DNA of 45,306 nucleotides. It comes from an uncultured Erysipelotrichaceae bacterium. Lineage in GTDB: Bacteria > Bacillota_I > Bacilli_A > RFN20 > CAG-826. Below the pieces are notes generated by a model. That model saw nothing but the letters and a program-made list of their open reading frames with translations, did not search any database and was not told the DNA's origin. A program made the position numbers and the translations under genes. Below are positions 1 through 8,720 of this stretch, in pieces. The stretch spans positions 1-45,306 of the forward strand of contig CADCPC010000039.1 of assembly GCA_902803285.1 (NCBI GenBank). Reading direction: 5' to 3'. Numbering within the stretch: the first letter of the stretch is position 1; each line of letters opens with the position of its first letter.

Positions 1-153
1 AATGAATATGTTCTAGCGGCGATTAAATATAATCAGCTATTATCTATTAATGATAATAATGTGGTAATATTAATAGTTGTCACTAGTTTGACTGCTCTAT
101 TATCACTTGGAGCATACATTGTATTAAGGAAAAGGAGAGGGATGAATAAATAA
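1..153 (+). CDS. C-terminal end of a membrane-anchored protein (5' end outside window)
   Basis: An open frame runs in from the left edge and stops with TAA at 151-153. The last 50 residues contain one hydrophobic segment (roughly residues 21-42 of the fragment, rich in Val, Leu, Ile and Ala) followed by a basic end, RKRRGMNK. This is the usual layout of a C-terminal membrane anchor, with the body of the protein outside the cell and a short positive tail inside. The gene sits directly before a run of secreted proteases, the first of which starts 2 bases after this stop, so it is probably the upstream member of that block. Nothing of the catalytic or binding part is visible, so no function can be named. 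Confidence 0.6.
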   Translation, partial: NEYVLAAIKYNQLLSINDNNVVILIVVTSLTALLSLGAYIVLRKRRGMNK

Positions 154-155
154 TT

Positions 156-1979
156 ATGAAAATGAAATTACCATTTATTATTGCTTCTTTAGCGTTATCG
201 TTTACTGTTGCTGGATGTGGGAATAACAACATTCCTGAAACCATTGTTCCAACTTCATCTTTAATGAGCATTGTGGTTACTAAGAATCCAAATAAGACAA
301 CTTACTTAATCAATGAAGAATTTGATTCTACTGGGCTTGAAGTTACTGCCACATATAGAGATAAAACCACTGCAGTAGTTACTGAATACACTCTTTCAGG
401 TTTCAGTTCTGAAACAGCAGGAGTTAAAACTATTACAGTTTCTTATAAAAGAAAAACAACAAGTTTTACAGTCAACGTTGTTGAAACTTCTGTTAATCCA
501 ACAGGCATTACTCTGTCACCAACTTCATTAACGCTTTATCCTAACCAAGGCAAAGCATTAACAGTTATTTTTGCTCCAAGCAATGCAAACTCAAATTTAG
601 GATTAACTTGGTCTTCTAATAGTTCAGTTATCACTGTTGATGATGGCATGGTGTTTGCTTCTGCTAGCGCTACAACATCTGATACAGCGATTATCACTGC
701 AACTTCAACTTATGATTCTTCAATTACTGCTTCAGTTAATGTAACAATTGAAGAAGAACCAGCTCCAACACAAGACGCTTGGACCATCATGATATACCTT
801 TGCGGTAGCGATCTAGAAAGTGGTAACGGTTTAGCTACTAGTGATCTTAAAGAAATTTTAAGTGTTGCTGGTCAACCAGACGATGTAAATATCATTGTGC
901 AAACTGGTGGTGCATCTAGCTGGTATTCAACATATGGCATTTCTGCTTCCAAATTAGGCAGATATCATATTGAAAACAAATCATTAAAATTAGACGCCTC
1001 ATTAACATATGCAAGCATGGGCCTAACTTCTACATTCCAATCTTTCTTAGAATGGGGATTAACAAATTATCCAGCTGAAAAAACTGGTGTTATTCTTTGG
1101 AACCATGGTGGTGCCCTTGATGGAGCGTGCTTTGATGAAAATGAAGACTACGATGGTTTAACTAACGACGAAGTTAAGACAGCATTGTCTAATGTTTTTA
1201 GCAAAAAAGGATTAACTGAAAAGTTAGAATGGATTGGTTATGATTGCTGCTTAATGCAAGTTCAAGATATCGCTGAGTTCAATAGTGAATATTTTAACTA
1301 CATGGTTGCTTCTGAAGAATTAGAGTCTGGCTATGGTTGGGATTACGATACATGGGTCGATGACTTATATTCTAAAAAACCAACAGAGACAATTTTGAAA
1401 GCAATTGTTGATGGCTTTATAAAAGATAATGGTGGTACTACTTCGCTCTCAAACGATCAAACATTATCTTATTTAAATTTAAATAATATGCCAACATATA
1501 AAACTGCTTGGGAAAAATTAGCGAGTGGTTTATCTACCGTTGTTTCAAGCTATGGGAAAAACAATTTCCAAACATTAATGAAATCAGTTAAATACTACGC
1601 AAGTGAAACTGGACTAGATAGTTCACAAGTTAATGATTATATTTATCAATATGGCTATTCACAAAGTGATTTCATTGATGAAGGTTCATACTACACTTTG
1701 CCAGGATATGTCGATTATGGTGTGTTTGATGTTATTGACTTCTTAGATACATTAGGCAAAAATTCCAGTTTTTCTTCTTTGAGCACAGAAATAGCTGCTG
1801 TTAGAACAGCATTTGCCAATTTAGTTGCATATTCTTCATGTGGCAAAGCGGCAGGCAATTCCAACGGATTGACATTCTTCTTCAGGTTAGGAAGCAGAAA
1901 TCCAAATAAAACGACTTATAAAAATACTTTTACAAGCTTTACCAATTGGGCTAGTTTTGTTAGTGCTTATGGCCTCTAA
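156..1979 (+). CDS. Secreted clostripain-family (C11) cysteine protease lipoprotein with BIG domains
   Basis: A 607-residue exported protease. The N-terminus is a lipoprotein signal peptide with lipobox VAGC, so the mature protein should be tethered by a lipidated Cys at about residue 21. A group-3 bacterial Ig-like domain follows (about 38-112), then a BIG2-like domain (about 115-200), then the C11 peptidase domain (about 207-607). The catalytic dyad is visible as His317 in NHGG and Cys365 in YDCCLM; the aligned Cys in the next gene is the one in YDACLM. C11 enzymes typically cut after Arg or Lys and are Ca-activated; the specificity here is not proven. A purine-rich AGGAGAGG lies about 17 nt before the ATG, which is far for a ribosome binding site, so translation may be coupled to the upstream gene. 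It forms a block with the next C11, S8 and M6 protease genes. Confidence 0.88.
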   Translation: MKMKLPFIIASLALSFTVAGCGNNNIPETIVPTSSLMSIVVTKNPNKTTYLINEEFDSTGLEVTATYRDKTTAVVTEYTLSGFSSETAGVKTITVSYKRKTTSFTVNVVETSVNPTGITLSPTSLTLYPNQGKALTVIFAPSNANSNLGLTWSSNSSVITVDDGMVFASASATTSDTAIITATSTYDSSITASVNVTIEEEPAPTQDAWTIMIYLCGSDLESGNGLATSDLKEILSVAGQPDDVNIIVQTGGASSWYSTYGISASKLGRYHIENKSLKLDASLTYASMGLTSTFQSFLEWGLTNYPAEKTGVILWNHGGALDGACFDENEDYDGLTNDEVKTALSNVFSKKGLTEKLEWIGYDCCLMQVQDIAEFNSEYFNYMVASEELESGYGWDYDTWVDDLYSKKPTETILKAIVDGFIKDNGGTTSLSNDQTLSYLNLNNMPTYKTAWEKLASGLSTVVSSYGKNNFQTLMKSVKYYASETGLDSSQVNDYIYQYGYSQSDFIDEGSYYTLPGYVDYGVFDVIDFLDTLGKNSSFSSLSTEIAAVRTAFANLVAYSSCGKAAGNSNGLTFFFRLGSRNPNKTTYKNTFTSFTNWASFVSAYGL

Positions 1980-2014
1980 TAAAAAATAAGCATTCATAAA
2001 TTAAGGGAAATATT

Positions 2015-5000
2015 ATGAATAAACGACGACTGAAAATAGGATTTGCCTCCCTTATAGGGGCAGTAGCTTTAGGGCTTACAATTACCGCTGTTTCATCAAA
2101 TGGCGGTTTTGCCTTTTCTAGAACCGATGGTGGCTTATATTCCATCACGTTAAATTCATCAAATAAGGTGACCTCCAATGGTGATCACTTAATGTACACC
2201 GCTAATGGTGGTGAAGTCACATTTACTTATACAAATACTTCTAGTTCTACTTCTGGACACGTTAGTTTGCTAGATGGCGGAACAGTTACTAATAAAGATA
2301 GAATCACTTCTATCGATACTTTCAGTTGTTCTTATTCAGGCTCAGGATATCTCACCTTTAAAACATCTTTAGACAATTCTACTTGGTCAGCAGAATCTGC
2401 CGCTATTACTAGTGAACAAGAATACACTATAAATAGTCACCCTTATTATTTAGCTTTAACTGCGCATGGTAGCGTTACCATTTTATCTGCTAGATATACA
2501 TTTACTTGTGTTCCAAACTCTAGTTCTAGCGAATATACAAAAGTCACATCTAATGATGATTTAACTGATGGCGAATATCTCATTGTTTATGAAACAGGAT
2601 CTGTTGCATTCAATGGTTCGTTAGACACGCTTGATGCAACAGAAAACACAATAGCGGTTACCATCAAAAACAACGCAATTACAGCAACTGATAAAATTGA
2701 TGCGTCAGCATTTACTATTGATATGGACGCAGGAGCAATTCAAAGTGCTTCTGGTTATTACATTGGTAGCGATTCTAACTCTAACGGCTTAAGCTCTTCT
2801 ACTACTACTGTATACGAAAATACAATCAGTATTGGAGAAAGTGGAGAAGCTACTATTGTTTCGAGCGGAGCATACTTAAGATACAATGCTGCATCTAACC
2901 AAAATAGATTTAGATATTACAAATCTTCATCTTATACTGGTCAAAAAGCAATTCATCTTTATAAAAAAGGCGGTTCTTCTACACCAGCAAGCGAAATTAC
3001 AAAAATTACTGTTAAATCTTCAAAGACAACATTTAACACTAAAGATAAATTAGAAGATTATTTAAACGGCATTACCGTTGACATCGAATATGACGATTCA
3101 ACCAAGAATGTTAATAATGTTGCATACGCTGATTTATCTACATATAAATTAGAATTAACTCTATTAACCCCAAGTGGCGTAAGTTATAAGACATCTGATG
3201 TTTTTGGCACATCAGGCACTTGGACAATCAGAGTTTCTGATAAACTTGACACAATTCACGGTGATGTATCAGTCACTGTTAAAGCGATTCCTGTTTCAAG
3301 TATCACTATTGGTGGAACATTAACTGTTGAAGCAGGCAAGACAACTCAATTAACCGCAACTGTTTCCCCAGATTACGCTGATAACCCATCTGTTACTTGG
3401 GAATCAGATGACATATCAGTAGCTACTGTTAGTACAACTGGTCTAGTCACTGGCGTTGCTGTAGGTACAGCAAAGATTACAGCTACCGCAAATGATGGCA
3501 GCGCTAAATATGGCGAAGTAACAATCGAAGTCACCGAAGCTACCGTCGTTGATGACGAAGGTGTATTTGAATTATTACAATCTGGTGCACCAGCCATTGG
3601 TGATTATGTAGTTATTGCTTCTGGCACAAGTGGTAGCGTTTATGCGATGAGCTCTGAGCAAAAGACAAGCAATAGAGCTGGCATTTCAACAACAGTTACA
3701 AATAGCACTATTACGCGTGATAGTAATTCTGAATTTGCTGCTTTTGAAATTCAAGAAGGTAGTGTTGAAGGCACATATGCATTCTATGATTATCTCAATG
3801 AAGGATATCTATATGCAGCAAGTAGTAGTGCTAACCAATTAAAATTAGAGAACACAATCTCTGGCAATTCAAGCTTTACTATTTCTGGAACAACAATCCA
3901 AGCAAATGGAACAAACTCTAGAAAATTAATGAGATATAATCCTAATGGCGGCAACCCATTATTTGCTTGCTATGCAACAAACACAAATGTCGGTAATGGC
4001 CCATCAATTTATGTAAAACAAGGTCAAAAGGTTTATGCAAATTCTATAGATATTAGCGGACCAGATAGCACATCTACTGGCTCAACAGAAAACTATTCAG
4101 TTTCTTATAATCCAGAGAACACAAACGTTAGAAATGTAACATGGACTTCTTCTGCAACCGGTGTTGCAACTATTGAAGATGGTGTTTTAACCGCTGTTTC
4201 AGCGGGGACTACTACAATTACCGCTAGTGTTCCAGGAGAAAATAGCACAACAATTAAAGCGACTAAGAAAGTTACTGTTTCTGATGTTGCAGTTACTGGC
4301 ATTTCATTAAATAAATCAACATTAACATTAGAAATTGATGAAACTTCAACACTGATTGAAACCGTTCTTCCAACCAACGCTACAAATAAAGCTGTCACAT
4401 GGACATCTAGCGATTCAGTTGTTGCGTCAGTCACTTCTGGTGTTGTTAAAGGCAAATCTGCAGGTGGTGCAACAATTACTGCAACTACTGCTGATGGTGG
4501 CTTTGTTGCAACTTGTAAAGTCACTGTTAATGCTGCTTCTGGTGGTGGAGATACCCCAGTTGGTGGCAGTGATACTTTAACTAAGGCAATAACTGGTGTT
4601 AGTGGCACAACTTATTCAGAATGGTCCGGCAAGACTGGTGAAAGTGGCGCTGTTTACGCAGGCCAATCCGCAGGAGACCATGATTCTATTCAATTAAGAA
4701 GCAACAATTCTAACAGTGGTATTGTTACAACTACTTCAGGCGGCATTATTGCTTCTGTGACAATTGATTGGAATTCAAACACCTCTACTGGCAGAACAGT
4801 TAATGTTTACGGTAGCCACTCTGCTTATACTGCGGCAAGCAGCTTATATGCTTCTGGCACTCAAGGAACATTATTAGGCACAATTGTTTATGGCACTTCA
4901 ACGTCATTAGAAATTTCTTCTGGCGATTATGAATATGTAGGCGTCCGTTCTTCTAGTGGCGCTCTATATATGACCTCAATTACGTTTGAGTGGGGTTCAT

Positions 5001-6400
5001 CCGAACCAATTTATCCAACCGCAATCACATTCAAAGATTCTGACATGGAATTAGGCTTAGGCAAGTCAACCACATTAGGCGTTAGCTTCACACCAAGCAA
5101 TGCAAATCAAAACAAAACATTAACTTGGTCTTCTTCTGACTCTTCTGTTGTCGCAGTTAGTAACGGAACAATTACTGCAAAAGCAATAGGCACAGCTACT
5201 ATTACAGCCTCTACAAAGAATCAATCCAATGCAACTATTAGTGATTCTGTTAAGATTACGGTTGTTGAAACTGCTCTAGATAAATGGACCATTATGATTT
5301 ACATGTGTGGTTCTGATCTTGAAACAGATAATTCCTTAGCAACATCAGACTTAAAAGAAATTTTGAGTGTTTCAGGACAACCAAGTGATATTAATATCAT
5401 TATTGAAACTGGTGGCGCTAAGACGTGGCATATGACAAACCCAACTGTCTCTTCAACAAAACTTGAAAGATGGCACATCAGAGATCAACAAATGATTAAA
5501 GATGATAGTCTTGCTATTGCAAGTATGGAAAAACAAAGCACATTCCAATCCTTCTTAGAATGGGGTCTTACAGAATATCCAGCTGAAAAGACTGGTGTCA
5601 TTATGTGGGACCACGGCGGAGCTATGATGGGTGTATGTTGTGATGAAAAACATGAATATGAAGGAATTACTGACGATGTCGTAGTTGCTGCTGTTGATGG
5701 AGCGTTCTCTAAAGTAGGCAGAACAGACAATCTCGAATGGATCGGATATGACGCTTGCTTAATGGGTGTTCAAGATATCGCTGATCTCAATTCACAAAGG
5801 TTCAACTATATGGTTGCATCCGAAGAATTAGAATCTGGCTACGGATGGGATTATGATAATTGGCTTGACAATTTATATGCTTATAATGATACGGAATCTG
5901 TCTTAACTGAAATTTGTACATCATTTATCAATGATGGCAGAAAGAGTTCTGACGAAACTCTTGCTTGGTATGATTTATCTAAAGCTGAAGCATATAGAAC
6001 CGCATGGGAAAATATGGCTTTGCAATTAAAATCAAAACTTAGCAATTCTAACAAATCAAGTTTTATAAGCTTGGTTAAGTCTTGTAAAACTTATGGTAGT
6101 GATGACTACACCGATGAATATATGGACAACTGTGTTTTTGATGCAAAAGACTTTGTTAATAAGTTGGCTGCTAATAGCACATTTAAACCAGATGCATCAT
6201 ACACTAATGCTGTATTAACAGCACACTCTAACCTTGTTAAGTGCTCCAAGAAAGGATCTAAGGCTGGCGAATCCTATGGAATTACAATGTTCTTCCCTGC
6301 TGGTGGAGATACTGGCATGAAATACTATTACACAACAGCCATGACAAGATTCACCAATTGGAGATATTTGTGTACCACATACAAAGGTTCTAACAGCTAA
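2015..6400 (+). CDS. Large multidomain secreted C11 (clostripain-like) protease
   Basis: A 1461-residue exported protein with an ordinary signal peptide (hydrophobic stretch about residues 9-27, no lipobox Cys). Approximate domain order: a beta-rich module (36-170); an unassigned module (173-318); a BIG3-like domain (326-425); a BIG2 domain (426-512); a second copy of the unassigned module (515-673); two BIG2 domains (674-757 and 757-847); a Ser/Gly/Thr-rich beta module (853-998); a BIG2 domain (998-1087); and a C-terminal C11 peptidase domain (about 1089-1461). The catalytic pair is His1200 in DHGG and Cys1248 in YDACLM. The protease domain is closely similar to that of the preceding gene (shared GSDLE, ATSDLKEILS and SEELESGYGWDYD), so the two are tandem paralogues. 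The TAAGGGA ribosome binding site is 6 nt before the ATG. The long non-catalytic part probably binds a surface, glycan or matrix, which is inference. Confidence 0.87.
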   Translation: MNKRRLKIGFASLIGAVALGLTITAVSSNGGFAFSRTDGGLYSITLNSSNKVTSNGDHLMYTANGGEVTFTYTNTSSSTSGHVSLLDGGTVTNKDRITSIDTFSCSYSGSGYLTFKTSLDNSTWSAESAAITSEQEYTINSHPYYLALTAHGSVTILSARYTFTCVPNSSSSEYTKVTSNDDLTDGEYLIVYETGSVAFNGSLDTLDATENTIAVTIKNNAITATDKIDASAFTIDMDAGAIQSASGYYIGSDSNSNGLSSSTTTVYENTISIGESGEATIVSSGAYLRYNAASNQNRFRYYKSSSYTGQKAIHLYKKGGSSTPASEITKITVKSSKTTFNTKDKLEDYLNGITVDIEYDDSTKNVNNVAYADLSTYKLELTLLTPSGVSYKTSDVFGTSGTWTIRVSDKLDTIHGDVSVTVKAIPVSSITIGGTLTVEAGKTTQLTATVSPDYADNPSVTWESDDISVATVSTTGLVTGVAVGTAKITATANDGSAKYGEVTIEVTEATVVDDEGVFELLQSGAPAIGDYVVIASGTSGSVYAMSSEQKTSNRAGISTTVTNSTITRDSNSEFAAFEIQEGSVEGTYAFYDYLNEGYLYAASSSANQLKLENTISGNSSFTISGTTIQANGTNSRKLMRYNPNGGNPLFACYATNTNVGNGPSIYVKQGQKVYANSIDISGPDSTSTGSTENYSVSYNPENTNVRNVTWTSSATGVATIEDGVLTAVSAGTTTITASVPGENSTTIKATKKVTVSDVAVTGISLNKSTLTLEIDETSTLIETVLPTNATNKAVTWTSSDSVVASVTSGVVKGKSAGGATITATTADGGFVATCKVTVNAASGGGDTPVGGSDTLTKAITGVSGTTYSEWSGKTGESGAVYAGQSAGDHDSIQLRSNNSNSGIVTTTSGGIIASVTIDWNSNTSTGRTVNVYGSHSAYTAASSLYASGTQGTLLGTIVYGTSTSLEISSGDYEYVGVRSSSGALYMTSITFEWGSSEPIYPTAITFKDSDMELGLGKSTTLGVSFTPSNANQNKTLTWSSSDSSVVAVSNGTITAKAIGTATITASTKNQSNATISDSVKITVVETALDKWTIMIYMCGSDLETDNSLATSDLKEILSVSGQPSDINIIIETGGAKTWHMTNPTVSSTKLERWHIRDQQMIKDDSLAIASMEKQSTFQSFLEWGLTEYPAEKTGVIMWDHGGAMMGVCCDEKHEYEGITDDVVVAAVDGAFSKVGRTDNLEWIGYDACLMGVQDIADLNSQRFNYMVASEELESGYGWDYDNWLDNLYAYNDTESVLTEICTSFINDGRKSSDETLAWYDLSKAEAYRTAWENMALQLKSKLSNSNKSSFISLVKSCKTYGSDDYTDEYMDNCVFDAKDFVNKLAANSTFKPDASYTNAVLTAHSNLVKCSKKGSKAGESYGITMFFPAGGDTGMKYYYTTAMTRFTNWRYLCTTYKGSNS

Positions 6401-6402
6401 TA

Positions 6403-8661
6403 ATGAACATTAACAAAATAATAAGATTATTATTTATATCAAGTGCAATGGTTTGTGTAGGGGTTTCTATGCAAACTTTTGCTATTTCTAGACACTTTTC
6501 TAAGGAAAATGAGTGTTCATCTGGCCCAATGTTTTATGCGGCCGGATATGCCTCAGAATACACTAATGAACCAAGTTATATAACTCAGAACCAATACACA
6601 TATAATTCTATGGAATTAGGAACCACATATAAAAGACATCGTGGTGATGGAGTTAAAGTTGCAGTTATTGATAGTGGCATTAACTATGAACACGAAGATT
6701 TTATATTAAACGATAATAGCGTCGTTAAATCCTCTTCCCGTTCCATTGAATATGATAGTGGTTGGAAATACTATAATTTTTCTAATTACCCAGAACATCT
6801 ACTTGATACATTAGGGCATGGCACAAATGTGGCTAGTGTAATAGCAAGTCAAATCAACTCTTTAGGCTGCGCTGGACTCGCTCCTAATGTTGAACTATAT
6901 GTCTATAAGGTTACTAATTCTAGCAATGGTTATGAATGGACCGCTATTCAAAATGCTTTGCAATACTGTATCGATAACAATATGGATGTTATTAATATGT
7001 CTTTCCAAGCATATGAACACGAAGTTACTTATGGTAGTTATAAAGTGGGAGCGTCAGTTGGCTGCTCTAGCATTTTAACTTCTAAGTTAAATGCATGCTA
7101 TGAAGCTGGCATTACATTAGTAGCGGCAGCAGGTAACTATAACACCAGCGAAAAGAGTTACCCTGCTAGTAATAATCATGTTATTTCTGTTGGCTCTTTA
7201 GCGGAATCTAGTAAGACAGAAAAGGCAGCCTATTCTAATTTAAGTGATATTGACTTAGTTGCTCCTGGCACAGTTTATGTTGCAGATATCGGTAGTTCAA
7301 ATAGTTATAAGAAAACTCAAGGAACATCTTTTTCTGCTCCGATAGTTACTGCCGCAATAGCCTTATATAAACAAAAGAACCCAACTGCTACTCCTAGCCA
7401 AATTGAAGAAGCCTTATATGCTTCTTGCGATGCGATAGAAGGCAATCCATCTTGGGCAGGCAATGGTAGATTAAACCTTAAGAATTTTATTAACGACGGA
7501 ACCGATTTAGTTAATGACATTATTCTAAATAATGTAGATAACGGTGAATTAATCATTAATGTTGGTGATACTTTTGATATTGACTATACAGTTGATGGAG
7601 AAGGCAACTTTGATGATTCTGTAAGTATTTATCCACTTATGGATGAAGGAGTTTTATCGGTAGATGAAAACGGAAGAATTACAGCGTTAAGTGAAGGCGA
7701 AGACTTCATCATCATTGAATCTAATCATGATGCGAGTATTTACGCTGAAATCGATGTGACAGTTACAGATTTACATTTAAATAATATTTCCATTACAGGA
7801 ATGACCACTAATTATGAAGTGGGTAGTGATTTTTTCTTTGATGGGACTTGTTTAGCAACTTATAGTAATGAATCAACAAAAGAAGTAACTCCAACAGTTA
7901 TATCTTTACCAAATATGGACAAAGCAGGAACATATAATGTTCAGGTTGAATATAGTGAATATGGAGATACAGTTACCGCCGAATATGAAGTGGTGGTTAT
8001 TGAGCCATTTATTGAAGTTACTTCTATATCTTTAGATAAACACGAGATAGAACTACATAAAGATGATGTTATAACAATCGAAGTGACTGTTGAGCCTGAT
8101 AACGCTACTAACAAAAACTTTGAAGTTTTATATGACGACACTGCAATCGAAATCGTAGAGCATACAGACAACTCAATAACCATAAAGGCTATTGGTGAAC
8201 CTGGAAACTCTACATTAACTGTTAAGGCTTTAGATGGCAGTGATTTAAGTGATGAATGTTCTATTACCATCTTAGAAGACCCTATCGAACCGGTGGATCC
8301 TATTGATCCTGTTGACCCAGCTGACCCAACTGATCCTGAAGATCCTGTTGACCCGACTGAACCAGAAGAACCTGTTGACCCAGTTGACCCTGTAGACCCA
8401 ACTGACCCAACTGATCCTGAAGATCCTGTCGACCCAGTTGACCCTGTAGACCCAGCTGACCCAACTGATCCTGAAGAACCTGTTGACCCAGAAGATCCAA
8501 CCGAACCTGAAGAACCAGAAGTCCCTACTGAGCCTACCGAACCTGAAATCAAAACTAATGGTTGTGGTGGTAGTGTTTTTTTCTCCAGCACACTATTAAG
8601 TATCCTATCTTTAACAGGTGCTTCTTTATTAATTATTAGCAAACGTAAAAAGCATAAATAA
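6403..8661 (+). CDS. Cell-surface subtilisin-like (S8) serine protease with BIG domains, Asp-Pro stalk and C-terminal anchor
   Basis: A 752-residue protein starting 2 nt after the previous stop, probably translationally coupled, with no clear ribosome binding site of its own. Signal peptide about 1-28. The peptidase S8 domain (about 60-325) has the triad Asp90 (VIDSG), His139 (GHGT) and Ser309 (GTSFSAP). A BIG2-like domain (370-455), a BIG3-like domain (457-535) and another BIG2-like domain (537-627) follow. Residues 627-710 are a low-complexity Asp/Pro/Glu stalk made of DPx units. The end is NGCGG (Cys721), a hydrophobic segment and KRKKHK. This resembles a sorting signal: a short Gly/Cys motif, a membrane helix and a basic tail. 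Likely an anchored extracellular protease held away from the membrane by the stalk. The substrate is unknown. Confidence 0.88.
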   Translation: MNINKIIRLLFISSAMVCVGVSMQTFAISRHFSKENECSSGPMFYAAGYASEYTNEPSYITQNQYTYNSMELGTTYKRHRGDGVKVAVIDSGINYEHEDFILNDNSVVKSSSRSIEYDSGWKYYNFSNYPEHLLDTLGHGTNVASVIASQINSLGCAGLAPNVELYVYKVTNSSNGYEWTAIQNALQYCIDNNMDVINMSFQAYEHEVTYGSYKVGASVGCSSILTSKLNACYEAGITLVAAAGNYNTSEKSYPASNNHVISVGSLAESSKTEKAAYSNLSDIDLVAPGTVYVADIGSSNSYKKTQGTSFSAPIVTAAIALYKQKNPTATPSQIEEALYASCDAIEGNPSWAGNGRLNLKNFINDGTDLVNDIILNNVDNGELIINVGDTFDIDYTVDGEGNFDDSVSIYPLMDEGVLSVDENGRITALSEGEDFIIIESNHDASIYAEIDVTVTDLHLNNISITGMTTNYEVGSDFFFDGTCLATYSNESTKEVTPTVISLPNMDKAGTYNVQVEYSEYGDTVTAEYEVVVIEPFIEVTSISLDKHEIELHKDDVITIEVTVEPDNATNKNFEVLYDDTAIEIVEHTDNSITIKAIGEPGNSTLTVKALDGSDLSDECSITILEDPIEPVDPIDPVDPADPTDPEDPVDPTEPEEPVDPVDPVDPTDPTDPEDPVDPVDPVDPADPTDPEEPVDPEDPTEPEEPEVPTEPTEPEIKTNGCGGSVFFSSTLLSILSLTGASLLIISKRKKHK
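8281..8533 (+). repeat. Tandem repeat encoding the Asp-Pro-rich stalk
   Basis: Inside the S8 protease gene, 6-, 9- and longer-unit repeats of the type GTTGACCCA/ACTGATCCT encode DPVDP, DPTDP and EDP steps. A longer unit of about 50 bases (CCAGTTGACCCTGTAGACCC and what follows) occurs at least twice, so the region probably grows and shrinks by slippage or unequal exchange. It gives spurious Ser/Gly-rich and Gln-rich frames on the opposite strand. Confidence 0.85.
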
Positions 8662-8675
8662 CTTATATCTTTTGA

Positions 8676-8703
8676 TAGCAATTTTTGAATATTGCTATTT
8701 TCG
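8676..8703 (+). terminator. Intrinsic terminator after the S8 protease gene
   Basis: Inverted repeat TAGCAAT (8676-8682) and ATTGCTA (8691-8697) with an 8-base loop, followed by TTTTC. It ends the protease block 15 nt after the stop codon and overlaps the -35 region of the next gene's promoter. Confidence 0.65.
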
Positions 8704-8711
8704 TGTATAAT
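8685..8711 (+). promoter_or_regulatory. Promoter of the M6 protease gene, -10 box next to the start codon
   Basis: TATAAT at 8706-8711 with a TTGAAT -35 candidate at 8685-8690 (15-nt spacer, short). Only 9 nt separate the -10 box from the ATG at 8721, so transcription should begin at or within a few bases of the start codon. No ribosome binding site fits in between. Confidence 0.55.
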
Positions 8712-8720
8712 AAAGCAAAT

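Noticed and set aside
4105-4608. Minus-strand 167-codon frame inside the large C11 gene
   Set aside because: Val/Thr/Pro-rich shadow of BIG2 repeats on the other strand; no homology pattern or start signals.
8281-8533. CRISPR-like tandem repeat
   Set aside because: Units are short, in frame, variable and lie inside a protein stalk; there are no unique spacers and no cas genes.
7941-8681. Minus-strand 246-codon frame rich in Ser and Gly (and a 66-codon Gln-rich one inside it)
   Set aside because: It is the reverse reading of the Asp-Pro repeat in the S8 protease gene; low complexity, no ribosome binding site, and the plus-strand gene is clearly real.
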